Part shown: positions 25,075 to 33,513 of the stretch, one piece after another
Layout of the letters: the number at the start of each line of letters is the position of its first letter
Position numbering within the stretch: position 1 is the stretch's first letter
Source: Burkholderia guangdongensis
GTDB lineage: Bacteria > Pseudomonadota > Gammaproteobacteria > Burkholderiales > Burkholderiaceae
Direction: 5' to 3'
Length of the DNA: 64,000 bases
Assembly (NCBI RefSeq): GCF_013403875.1
Contig: NZ_JACBNX010000006.1
Coordinates: 62,001-126,000 of the forward strand
The notes under the pieces: generated by a model
Told to the model about the DNA's origin: nothing
Seen by the model: the letters and a program-made list of their open reading frames with translations, nothing else
The model's database searches: none
Position numbers and translations under genes: made by a program

Positions 25075-26307
25075 TCAATCGCCTTTCCAGGCGTCCAACA
25101 GCAAACTCGCGCAACTGCCCCCGAAACCGAACGACACCGACATCGCCCGATCGATGCGCGCATCGCGCGTCGCCCGGACGATCGGCAAACGGCCGACTGC
25201 CGGGTCGAGCGGGCCGTCGACGGCCGTCCCCGCCACGAAGCCGTCGCGCATCATCAACACCGTATAGATCGCCTCGTGTGCGCCGCTCGCGCCGAGCGGA
25301 TGGCCGGTCATCGCCTTCGTCGACGAAAACGCGGGCATGTCGTCGCCGAATACGGCGGACAGCGCGCGCAGTTCCTCGACATCGCCGAGCGGCGTCGACG
25401 GCGCATGCGCATTCACGTAATCGGGGCGTCGCCGCGTAGCGCCAAGCGCCATGCGCATCGCCCGTGCGATTCCCGACGCGTGCGGTGTCGCCATCCCGGT
25501 GGTATCCGTGCATTGACCGAAACCGGTCAGCTCGGCGTAAATCCGCGCGCCGCGCGCGACCGCGTGATCGAGCGATTCGAGTACGAGCATGCCGGCGCCC
25601 GACGCGATCACGAAACCGTCGCGACCGATACCGTACGGTTGCGACGCATGCTCGGGGCGGTCGTTGAAGCCGCGCGACAACGCGCCCATCGCATCGAACA
25701 TCAGCGTCATGTTGTCGTGCAGCGCCTCGCTGCCGCCCGCGAGCACGATGTCCTGCGCACCCGTGCGAATCAGATGCATCGCCTGCCCGATCGCGAGCGC
25801 CGAGCTCGTGCAGGCCGACGACGGCGAATAGGCGACGCCTTCGATCCCGAACAGCTGGGCGACGCACGCGGACGCCGTGCTGCTCATCGCCTTCGGGACG
25901 ACGTAAGGCGGCGCCTTGTCGATGCCGCGCGCGTGCACGATCGCCATCGCGTCGTCGTATGCGGCGATCGAGCCGATGCCGGAGCCGACGATCGCGCCCG
26001 CGCGCGGCGAGCGTAACGCCGCGGGATCGAGGCCCGCATCGTCGATCGCTTTGGCGACGGCGTGCGCGGCAAAGCGCGCGGTATCGCCCATGAAGCGCTC
26101 GTGGCGGCGCGAAAACGGCGTCTCGGCGTCGACCGTCGCGACACACGCAACCTGGCTCGCAAAGCCGCGCGCGCGCCATGCGTCGACGCGGCGCACGGCC
26201 GATCGGCCGGCGCGCAGGGCCGCCGACACGTCCGCGAGCGCGTTGCCGAGGCACGACACGATGCCGAGCCCCGTGACGACGACGCGCGACGGTCCCCCGC
26301 CGTTCAT
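25075..26307 (-). CDS. Beta-ketoacyl-ACP synthase (aryl polyene KS 1)
   Basis: 410 aa thiolase-fold KAS II-like enzyme. The nucleophilic Cys is in SSACTSSA, the first catalytic His in VNAHAPST (usually NAHGTST) and the second in MTGHPLGASGA, so the C-H-H triad is complete despite the unusual second motif. It probably elongates the polyene chain on an ACP. ATG at 26307 overlaps the stop of the next upstream KS (ATGA). The position corresponds to ApeR-like FabF homologues of described aryl polyene clusters. Confidence 0.9.
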   Translation of the reverse strand: MNGGGPSRVVVTGLGIVSCLGNALADVSAALRAGRSAVRRVDAWRARGFASQVACVATVDAETPFSRRHERFMGDTARFAAHAVAKAIDDAGLDPAALRSPRAGAIVGSGIGSIAAYDDAMAIVHARGIDKAPPYVVPKAMSSTASACVAQLFGIEGVAYSPSSACTSSALAIGQAMHLIRTGAQDIVLAGGSEALHDNMTLMFDAMGALSRGFNDRPEHASQPYGIGRDGFVIASGAGMLVLESLDHAVARGARIYAELTGFGQCTDTTGMATPHASGIARAMRMALGATRRRPDYVNAHAPSTPLGDVEELRALSAVFGDDMPAFSSTKAMTGHPLGASGAHEAIYTVLMMRDGFVAGTAVDGPLDPAVGRLPIVRATRDARIDRAMSVSFGFGGSCASLLLDAWKGD

Positions 26308-27536
26308 CGCGAACCGGCGCGCCGGAAGACCAGCGACGTGTTGATCCCGCCGAACGCGAAGTTGTTGCTCATCACGTACTCCGCGTCGATCGCACGGCCG
26401 GCGCCGACGATGTAGTCGAGCGCCGCACACGCCGGATCGACGGCCGACAGATTGAGCGTCGGCGCATACCAGTTGCGCTTCATCATCTCGATCGTCCACC
26501 ACGCCTCGAGCGCGCCGCATGCGCCGAGCGTGTGTCCGACGTAGCTCTTCAGCGAGCTGATCGGCATGCGCTCGCCGAACACCGCATGCGTCGCATGGCT
26601 TTCCGCGACGTCGCCACGGTCGGTCGACGTCCCGTGCGCATTCACGTAGGCGATTGCCGCGGGATCGAGCGCCGCGTCGTCGAGCGCCATCCTCATCGCA
26701 ACCGCCATCGTTTCGGCGGTCGGCTGCGTGATGTGCGCGCCGTCCGAATTGCAGCCGAAGCCGACCACTTCCGCATGAATCGCCGCGCCGCGCGCGCGCG
26801 CGTGCTCATATTCCTCGAGCACCAGCGTCGCGGCCCCCTCGCCGACCACGAGGCCGTCGCGCGCGACGTCGAACGGGCGCGGCGTCAATGCGGCTTCGTC
26901 GTTGCGCGTGCTGGTCGCGTACAGTGTGTCGAACACGGCGACCGCCGGCCCGGACAGCTCCTCGGCGCCGCCGGCGAGCATCAGGCGCTGCTTGCCCGTC
27001 GCGATCGCTTCATACGCGTAGCCGATCGCCTGGCTTCCGGACGCGCACGCCGACGACGTCGGCACGATGCGCCCCTTCAGATCCCAGAACAGGCTCACGT
27101 TGACCGCGGTCGTGTGCGGCATCATCTGCACGTAGCTGTTCGACGTCACGTCGCGCATCGAGCCGGTCTCGATCATCGCGCCGAACGCGCGGATCGGCTC
27201 GACCGAGCCCGACGACGATCCGTACGCGACGCCCATGCGGCCGTCCTTGATCGACGGATCGTCCGCGAGACCGGCATCGGCCAGCGCGAGCTCGCTCGCT
27301 CGCACCGCATACATCGACACCAGTCCCATCGATCGCGTCTTCTTGCGCGGATAATGCGACGGCAACGCGAAGTCCGGCAGCGGGCACGCGAGCCGCGTGT
27401 GCAGCGATTCGTAGCAATCCCACTGCGGCATGCGCTGCACCGCGTTGCGCGCCGCCTTCAGGCGCGCATCGATCTCCGGCCACGTCTCGCCGAATGCGGT
27501 CACGCCGCCCATCCCCGTCACGACGACTCGCTTCAT
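26304..27536 (-). CDS. Beta-ketoacyl-ACP synthase (aryl polyene KS 2)
   Basis: 410 aa KAS with canonical motifs: Cys in TSSACASGSQ, His in VNAHGTSTDRGD, Lys/His in SLKSYVGHTLGACGA. It probably carries out condensation with malonyl-ACP during polyene assembly. ATG at 27536 overlaps the ketoreductase stop (TGATG), and its own stop overlaps the start of KS 1, so the two KS are made in coupled fashion and could form a heterodimer. Confidence 0.9.
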   Translation of the reverse strand: MKRVVVTGMGGVTAFGETWPEIDARLKAARNAVQRMPQWDCYESLHTRLACPLPDFALPSHYPRKKTRSMGLVSMYAVRASELALADAGLADDPSIKDGRMGVAYGSSSGSVEPIRAFGAMIETGSMRDVTSNSYVQMMPHTTAVNVSLFWDLKGRIVPTSSACASGSQAIGYAYEAIATGKQRLMLAGGAEELSGPAVAVFDTLYATSTRNDEAALTPRPFDVARDGLVVGEGAATLVLEEYEHARARGAAIHAEVVGFGCNSDGAHITQPTAETMAVAMRMALDDAALDPAAIAYVNAHGTSTDRGDVAESHATHAVFGERMPISSLKSYVGHTLGACGALEAWWTIEMMKRNWYAPTLNLSAVDPACAALDYIVGAGRAIDAEYVMSNNFAFGGINTSLVFRRAGSR

Positions 27537-28261
27537 CACACTATCCCGCCGTTGACCCCGATCACCTGCCGGGTTATGTAGGACGCGGCATCCGACATCA
27601 GGAAGCCGACCGCCGACGCAATCTCGTCGGGACGACCGACCCGCCCCATCGGCACCGCCTTCAGCGCATGCTCGAGCGGCATGTCGTCGAGCATCCCCGT
27701 ATCGACGAGGCCGGGCGCCACGCAATTGACCGTGATGCCGCGCGACGCGAGTTCGACGGCCAGCGCCTTGGTCGCCCCGATCAGGCCCGCCTTGGCCGCG
27801 CTGTAATTGACCTGCCCGCGATTGCCGATCACGCCGGACACCGACGCGATCGTCACGATGCGGCCGCCGCGCCGCAGCCGGACCATCGGCATCGTCAGCG
27901 GATGGACGACGTTGTAGAAACCGTCGAGCCCCGTCTCGAGCACGATGTCCCAGTCTTCGTCGGACAGCGCCGGAAACGCGCCGTCGCGCGTCACGCCCGC
28001 GTTGCAGACGATTCCGTAATACGCGCCGCGCGCGTCGACGTCCGCTTCCAGCTGCGCGCGGCATGCCGCGCGGTCGCGCACGTCGAACTGCAGCACGCTC
28101 GCCGTGCCGCCCTGCCGCGCGATCGCCGCGGCGACCGACTCCGCTTCGTCGCGGCCGCTGCGGCAATGAACGGTCACCGCGAAGCCGTCGGCCGCGAGAC
28201 GCAGCGCGACCGCACGGCCGATTCCCCGGCTTGCGCCGGTCACGAGAACTCGTCGGGTCAT
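27536..28261 (-). CDS. 3-oxoacyl-ACP reductase (FabG-like, aryl polyene)
   Basis: 241 aa SDR with the TGASRGIG cofactor motif near the N-terminus, CNAG, and the catalytic Tyr-Lys in VNYSAAKAG following the serine of the VSGVIGN region. It reduces the 3-keto group after each condensation and corresponds to the ApeQ function. ATG at 28261 overlaps the dehydratase stop by 4 nt. Its stop overlaps the KS 2 start, so KR, KS 2 and KS 1 form a coupled triplet. Confidence 0.92.
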   Translation of the reverse strand: MTRRVLVTGASRGIGRAVALRLAADGFAVTVHCRSGRDEAESVAAAIARQGGTASVLQFDVRDRAACRAQLEADVDARGAYYGIVCNAGVTRDGAFPALSDEDWDIVLETGLDGFYNVVHPLTMPMVRLRRGGRIVTIASVSGVIGNRGQVNYSAAKAGLIGATKALAVELASRGITVNCVAPGLVDTGMLDDMPLEHALKAVPMGRVGRPDEIASAVGFLMSDAASYITRQVIGVNGGIV

Positions 28262-28749
28262 GAATTGAAACGCTCTTCGATGAAGGTCTGAAAATCGTCC
28301 GGCTGATACACCTTGACGACAGCTTCCGCGCAACAGTGCTCGCCGATATGGATCGCGCATTCGTATGCGCCGTGCCCTTCGTCGCCGCGCAGCAGCTCGC
28401 GCGCCTCGACCCTCAACGCGGCGCCCGATTCGAACGCCGGGCGGTGCGCACGGTAGCCGCTCGTGCCGAGCAGCACGCCCGGACGCGCGCGACCGCCCGC
28501 GTGCATCGCGAGCAGGCCGACGTGCGCGGCGATCGCCTGCGCCATCAGCTCGATACCGAGCCACGCCGGCATCGCGCCGTCCGCGTCCGCGTACCACGCG
28601 TCGGGGCGCGCGGTTGCGCGTACGTCGATCCAGGTGGCCGTGCAGCCCTCGATCGTGTCGAGCAGCAGCATCGTGCCGCGATGCGGCAGCACGTCGAGCA
28701 CCGGTCGCAGCGGAATTTCCGTGTGAAGCGGACATGGGGGGCGTGTCAT
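28258..28749 (-). CDS. Hotdog-fold beta-hydroxyacyl-ACP dehydratase-like protein (ApeP type)
   Basis: 163 aa with FabA/FabZ-like features: LPHRGTMLLLD at the start of the hotdog domain and the WLGIELMAQAIAAH helix. The catalytic His of the HxGxM-type loop is in LPHRG. It would dehydrate the 3-hydroxyacyl-ACP without the final enoyl reduction, leaving conjugated double bonds. The gene follows an 84-nt interval with hairpins, the only notable gap in the second half of the operon, so it may have lower or separately tuned expression. Confidence 0.82.
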   Translation of the reverse strand: MTRPPCPLHTEIPLRPVLDVLPHRGTMLLLDTIEGCTATWIDVRATARPDAWYADADGAMPAWLGIELMAQAIAAHVGLLAMHAGGRARPGVLLGTSGYRAHRPAFESGAALRVEARELLRGDEGHGAYECAIHIGEHCCAEAVVKVYQPDDFQTFIEERFNS

Positions 28750-28800
28750 CTCAATCTCCGCCGGGCCGCCCCAAGGAGATTGAGCGCCCCCACGGGGGGC
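28750..28800. repeat. Two hairpins in the only large gap of the aryl polyene operon
   Basis: CTCAATCTCC and GGAGATTGAG (28750-28784) form a 10-bp perfect stem, directly followed by GCCCCC and GGGGGC (28786-28800), a 6-bp stem. There is no T-run. The sequence looks like a mobile or conserved intergenic repeat of the kind scattered in Burkholderia genomes. It may process or attenuate the long transcript between the KS and dehydratase genes. Confidence 0.5.
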
Positions 28801-28833
28801 AGCGAACGTAGTGCGCGTGGGGATCGTTTCATC

Positions 28834-30015
28834 TCAGCGCCCCAGAATCAGGCTGGCGTTGCTGCCGCCGAAAGCGAAAGAATTGCTCATCACGTATTGG
28901 TCCCTTGCGTCGCCGCCGAGGCGGCGCGCCGTCTGCACGAGATCGAGCGGCGGCAGCGCCGGGTCCGCGTCGCCGTCCCACGCGTGTACCGGCAACGCCA
29001 TGGCGCGCGCGAGCGTCAGCCACGCGAACGCAAGCTCGGTGGCGCCCGCCGCGCCCAGCATGTGGCCCGTCGACGGCTTCGTGCCGCTCGCGGGCACGCC
29101 GTCGGCGAACACGCGCGCCATCACGTGCGCCTCCATCGCGTCGTTGTGACGCGTCGCCGTCGCGTGCAGGTTCACGTAGCCGATCGCGGACGGCGTCACG
29201 CCCGCGTCCGCGATCGCCTCGCGCAACGCGTCCTCCGCGCCGCGCCCTTGCGGATCCGGCGCGGATATGTGGTGCGCATCGCTCGATTCGCCGACGCCCG
29301 CGAGCCGGATCTCGCCGTCGTCGCGGCTCATCAGGAATACCGCCGCGCCTTCGCCGATGTTGATCCCGCGGCGGTTGCGGCTCATCGGGTTCATCCGCAC
29401 CGGGCTGACCGACTCGAGCGATGCAAAACCCTGCATCGTCAGCTCGCAGAGCGAGTCCGCCCCACCGACGACGACCGCGTCGCAGACACCCGAGCGCAGC
29501 AGGCGGCGCGCGGCGGCGAACGCCTTCGCGCTCGACGTACAGGCAGTCGATACCGTATAGGCCGGCCCGGCCACGCCGAGCGCCGCTTTCACGAACGGCG
29601 CGGCCGTGCCGATTTCCATCTGCCGGTAATCGAATGCGGGCGGCATCGCGCCCGTCGCGGCGCGATGGGCGAATGCCTCCTCGGCCGCGCGGATGCCGGA
29701 CGTGCTCGTCCCGATCACGACGCCGATGCGGCCCGGCCCGTGGCGCGCGATCGCCGCATCGATCGATGACGCGATCTGCGCGATTGCGGCCAGCAGCAGG
29801 CGATTGTTGCGGCAGTCGAAAGGCACGAGCGGACCGGGCGGCGCAACGTCGAGCGGCGTGCCGACGCATCCGGCATAAGCGTCGCCAAGCCGGGTGGGCA
29901 CCCGCGTCATCCCGGGCGACACGCGCGCGTCGAGCGCGTCGACGATCTCGTCCACGGTCCCGCCGAGCGCGTTGACCATGCCGAGCGCATGCAGAAAGAC
30001 GGGCGCATGCTTCAT
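28834..30015 (-). CDS. Beta-ketoacyl-ACP synthase (aryl polyene KS 3, KAS I-like)
   Basis: 393 aa. The Cys nucleophile is in VSTACTSSA, the first His in NLHATATRHND (an atypical NAHGTGT), the second His in STGHMLGAAGA. It resembles the FabB/ApeO-like KS that pairs with the chain-length-factor-like subunit. The ATG overlaps the MMPL exporter stop (ATGA). The atypical second motif recurs in KS 1, so these two may be specialised for polyene intermediates. Confidence 0.88.
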   Translation of the reverse strand: MKHAPVFLHALGMVNALGGTVDEIVDALDARVSPGMTRVPTRLGDAYAGCVGTPLDVAPPGPLVPFDCRNNRLLLAAIAQIASSIDAAIARHGPGRIGVVIGTSTSGIRAAEEAFAHRAATGAMPPAFDYRQMEIGTAAPFVKAALGVAGPAYTVSTACTSSAKAFAAARRLLRSGVCDAVVVGGADSLCELTMQGFASLESVSPVRMNPMSRNRRGINIGEGAAVFLMSRDDGEIRLAGVGESSDAHHISAPDPQGRGAEDALREAIADAGVTPSAIGYVNLHATATRHNDAMEAHVMARVFADGVPASGTKPSTGHMLGAAGATELAFAWLTLARAMALPVHAWDGDADPALPPLDLVQTARRLGGDARDQYVMSNSFAFGGSNASLILGR

Positions 30016-32429
30016 GAACGGCTCTCCTTGCCCGACGGCACCGCGAGCGGCGCGAACAGCACTGAAAACACGATGCCGAGGGCAAGCGTCGTGCCGAACG
30101 CGCGCAACGCGGGCATCGCGCTTGCGCCGAGCATCCCGAACGACAGCAGCGTCGTCGCGGCGGACAGCAGCACGCCGGTCCAGACCGCGCCGAGATCCGC
30201 GGCGTCGCGCATGCATCCTTCGCGCAGGAACACCGCGTAATTCGCGCCGACACCGAGCACGAGCATCAGCGCCAGCCAGTTGAACAACGTCAGCGGCACG
30301 CCCGCATAGCCGTACGCAGCGAGCGTCAGGCCGATCGCGCCGACGACCGGCAGCGTCGTCGCGATGCCGCCGCGCACGCCGTAGCGCCACATCAGCAGCG
30401 CGGCGACCACCACGAGCGCGCCGCCGAGCCACAGGCCGCTATCGACGCGATATGCGCCGAACAGTCTCGATGCGCTGGCGGCCTTGTCGACGAACGTCAC
30501 GCCCGGCATCCGGTGCGCGATCGCGTCGAGCGCCGCGAGGTTCACCTCGTCGACGTGGCCCGGAATCGCCAGCGCCGCATAAACGGGCTCGCGCCCGTCG
30601 ATCCGGCCCAGCCACAAATGACGGAACGGCGCCGACCAGCGCGCGGCCAGCCACGCGTCGACCGACAGCGTCGCGCTCGCCCCGTGCGTGAACGCGTCGA
30701 TCCACGCGCGCGCGACATCGTCCCGAAAACCCGCCTGCACGAGCGTCGCGCGCAATGCCGCGGGATCGGCGAATACACGCGCGGCCAGCGCCGCGCGGTT
30801 GCGCGCCTGCCGCTCGGCGGACGGCACGAACGCGGAGATCGACTGCACCCCCGCCACGCGCTGATCGCCGCCGAGCGCATTCAGCGCCGCCGTCAGCCTC
30901 TCGGATCGCCGCAGTGCCTGTTCCGGCGTCCTGCCCTCGACGACGAAAAACTGCGACGTGTTCCCCAGCCCGATCGCGTCGCGCACCGCGCGCTCCTGGC
31001 GCGCGAGATCCGGATCGCGCTGGATCAGCAAATGGATGTCGTCGTCGCTGGTCAGCAGCATCCAGCCCGGCACGGCGGCGAGCGCGAACAGCATGGCCGC
31101 CACCGCCGCGCGCCGGCCGCGCAGCAGCGACCGCCAGACGGCAAGCGCACGCGCGACCCGCGCGAACAGACGCACCGGCACCCGTTTCGGCCCGTCGGCA
31201 AGCGTCAACGGCAAGAAACCCGTGACCGCCGCGAACGCCGACAGAATGCCCGTCATCGCAAAGCAGGCGATCTGCTTGAGCGCCGGAAACGGCACCCACA
31301 TCAGGATCGCGTACCCGAGCAGGCTCGTGGCGAGCGCGACGAGCAGCGCCGGCCGCACGTCGGCGGCGCCACGCCGCGGATGCCAGCGCGCGCCGCTCGA
31401 CAGGTACACGATGAAATACTGGATCGAATAATCGACGGCCTCGCCGATCAGGCTCGCGCCAAACACCAGCGTCAGCAGATGCAGCTTGCCGAACAGCAGC
31501 ATGGTCACGGTCAGCGCGCATACGATGCCGAACGCGGTCGACACGAACGCAAGCACGAGCAGGCGCGCGGATCGGAACACGCTCATCAGCAGCAGCGCAA
31601 TGCCGCACAACGACACCACACCGATCACGTGCACATCGCGCTCCGCGCTCGCGCGCGCCGCGTCCGCGTAGAACACCGTGCCGGTGCGGTCGATCCGCAC
31701 CCCCGGGAAGCCCGCCGCGATCGCCTGCTCGGCATCGGCCGTCGCATGCCGCACGGCCTGCTGCACCTTCGTTTCGTATGCCGAACCGGCGAGCGACGTC
31801 ATCACGAGCACGCCCGTCGCACCGTCACGGTGAGAGACGAGCATCCCATCCTCGAGCGCGAGGCCGGACGAGGACAGCGGCAAGCCGGCCAGCCAGTGCT
31901 GGAGCCAGCCGAACGGATCGTCGGAAACGGCCGTCGGCAACGCGTCGACCGGCGGGCCGTACAGCCGCCGCGCCAGCGATTCGGCCAACGGCCTGTCGCC
32001 GCGCTCGATCGACGCGCGGTCCACGTCCGTCAGCAGACCGAAGCGTGCAGGCAGATAGGTCGCCGCAATCTGCGACGGATCGAACGGCGGCACCTCGACC
32101 GTCACCGACCGGAATGCGCCGCTTCGCGCGAGCCGCGCGCCCAGCGCTTTCGCAGCGGCCTTCGCGCGCGCCGCATCGGCGTCCGTGACGAGGTAGACGG
32201 TCCTGCCGCCGAGCGCATCGCTCAGCGCATCGACAGCCTTTTCCGCGACCGGATTCGCTTCGGTCGCCGGCAGCAGCGCGAGCAGATTCGTCTGCAGTGG
32301 CGACGGGCCGGCGAATCGCCACAGGCAATACGCGACGGCGGCGAGCGCAACCAGCGACCACGCCGCGCGCAGCAGCCAGGCCGGCGCGCGCCGCGCCGCG
32401 TCATCCGTCGAATCGCGCATCACATCCAT
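30012..32429 (-). CDS. MMPL/RND-type lipid exporter of the aryl polyene cluster
   Basis: 805 aa. One N-terminal membrane segment, a large periplasmic loop, a block of membrane segments around residues 255-430, a second periplasmic loop, and a second membrane block at the C-terminus make the two-fold RND/MMPL layout. Aryl polyene clusters always carry such an exporter, which probably moves the polyene lipid out of the inner membrane together with the LolA-like carrier. The ATG overlaps the LolA stop (TGATG), so both are translated together. Confidence 0.88.
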   Translation of the reverse strand: MDVMRDSTDDAARRAPAWLLRAAWSLVALAAVAYCLWRFAGPSPLQTNLLALLPATEANPVAEKAVDALSDALGGRTVYLVTDADAARAKAAAKALGARLARSGAFRSVTVEVPPFDPSQIAATYLPARFGLLTDVDRASIERGDRPLAESLARRLYGPPVDALPTAVSDDPFGWLQHWLAGLPLSSSGLALEDGMLVSHRDGATGVLVMTSLAGSAYETKVQQAVRHATADAEQAIAAGFPGVRIDRTGTVFYADAARASAERDVHVIGVVSLCGIALLLMSVFRSARLLVLAFVSTAFGIVCALTVTMLLFGKLHLLTLVFGASLIGEAVDYSIQYFIVYLSSGARWHPRRGAADVRPALLVALATSLLGYAILMWVPFPALKQIACFAMTGILSAFAAVTGFLPLTLADGPKRVPVRLFARVARALAVWRSLLRGRRAAVAAMLFALAAVPGWMLLTSDDDIHLLIQRDPDLARQERAVRDAIGLGNTSQFFVVEGRTPEQALRRSERLTAALNALGGDQRVAGVQSISAFVPSAERQARNRAALAARVFADPAALRATLVQAGFRDDVARAWIDAFTHGASATLSVDAWLAARWSAPFRHLWLGRIDGREPVYAALAIPGHVDEVNLAALDAIAHRMPGVTFVDKAASASRLFGAYRVDSGLWLGGALVVVAALLMWRYGVRGGIATTLPVVGAIGLTLAAYGYAGVPLTLFNWLALMLVLGVGANYAVFLREGCMRDAADLGAVWTGVLLSAATTLLSFGMLGASAMPALRAFGTTLALGIVFSVLFAPLAVPSGKESRS

Positions 32430-33094
32430 CAACGCGCCCCCAGCCATGCCCGCTCGGCGGGCGCAAGCGTATCGACGCGGGCCGAATTCACGAATTCGAG
32501 CTTCGTGACGTTGCCGTTCGCAAACGCGATGACAAGCGTTTCGAGGTAAGCGCCTCCGCTCATTCGCAACTCGCGGATCGCCTGCGCGATCTGCGGCTGG
32601 TTCGGCCGCAGCAGCATCCGCCAGCGATCCGGCGTGCCGTTCGCCTCGACGTCGAACTGCGCGTAAAGCGACGACAGATCGCCGCCCAGCATCCCGCGCA
32701 TCATCCGCGACACCTGCGCGACGCCGCGCCCGCCCGCGTCCGCGCGAACGAGCTGCCCGTTCGCGTCGACTTCCCGCACGCCCGCGTCGGTGATCACGTA
32801 GGTCGCCTTGTACGGCGCGTCCGTCTGCCAGATGACGCCCGCCGCACGATCGAACACCAGCGAACCCTTGCTGACGAGCGGCTGCCTCATCGCCGCGAGG
32901 GTCTGGGTCTGGATGAAGCCGGCGCGAATCGCGCCCGCGTGCGCGAGCCGCGCGGCAATCCCGGATACGAGCGATGCGGCGGCCGGCCGCTCGGCAACCG
33001 GCGACGCGGCCGCGCCGGTTTGCGCGCAAGCGGCACTCACGGCAAGCATGCCGAATGCCGCCGCCACGCACCAACGTCGCCCGATCACTCGCAT
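32429..33094 (-). CDS. LolA-like periplasmic lipid carrier
   Basis: 221 aa. A signal peptide ends around AACAQ at residue 24, followed by a LolA/LppX-like domain with the GAIRAGFIQTQTL strand, KGSLVFDRAAGVIWQT and the VITDAGVREVD segment. In aryl polyene clusters it is thought to shuttle the polyene lipid from the MMPL exporter to the outer membrane. Its start overlaps the thioesterase 3' end by 10 nt. Confidence 0.85.
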   Translation of the reverse strand: MRVIGRRWCVAAAFGMLAVSAACAQTGAAASPVAERPAAASLVSGIAARLAHAGAIRAGFIQTQTLAAMRQPLVSKGSLVFDRAAGVIWQTDAPYKATYVITDAGVREVDANGQLVRADAGGRGVAQVSRMMRGMLGGDLSSLYAQFDVEANGTPDRWRMLLRPNQPQIAQAIRELRMSGGAYLETLVIAFANGNVTKLEFVNSARVDTLAPAERAWLGAR

Positions 33095-33513
33095 CGTGCC
33101 TCCACGCGCGCCGTCAGCGCGGGCGGGCAGACGAACTGCAACTCGTGCGTAACCGCATCGACTGCGAACTGGATCGTGTATCCCTTCGTCAGCCGTTCTC
33201 CGGATTCGCTATCGACAATCTCGTAACCGATCTTCAGCCGGTTCTCGAATTCGAGCAGCGTCGTACGCACGTCCAGGCGCTGGCCATAGGCCGCAGGCCG
33301 CACGTATTTGAGGTGCGCCTCGACGACCGGCCACATGTAACCGGATGCCCGCATCGCCGGATAGTCATAGTCGATCGCGCGCAACAGTGCCGCGCGGCCG
33401 CTTTCGAAATACTTCAGATAATGCCCGTGCCAGCAGACGTTCATCGCGTCGACGTCGTGGAACGGCACCTCGACGCGCGCGGTCGCCGTCAGCCGGGACA
33501 ACGCTGCGCTCAT
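33085..33513 (-). CDS. Acyl-CoA/ACP thioesterase (4-hydroxybenzoyl-CoA thioesterase family)
   Basis: 142 aa single hotdog domain with the HDVDAMNVCWHGHYLKYFE active-site helix region, where the Asp of the FHDVD motif is the catalytic residue of the family. It probably edits or releases acyl chains in polyene synthesis (ApeK-like). ATG at 33513 overlaps the ammonia-lyase stop (ATGA), which fixes the start. Confidence 0.85.
   Translation of the reverse strand: MSAALSRLTATARVEVPFHDVDAMNVCWHGHYLKYFESGRAALLRAIDYDYPAMRASGYMWPVVEAHLKYVRPAAYGQRLDVRTTLLEFENRLKIGYEIVDSESGERLTKGYTIQFAVDAVTHELQFVCPPALTARVEARCE

Noticed and set aside
30513..32549. 678-codon plus-strand frame opposite the MMPL exporter
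   Set aside because: Shadow of the exporter gene; translation is Arg/His/Gln-rich and unlike any protein family.
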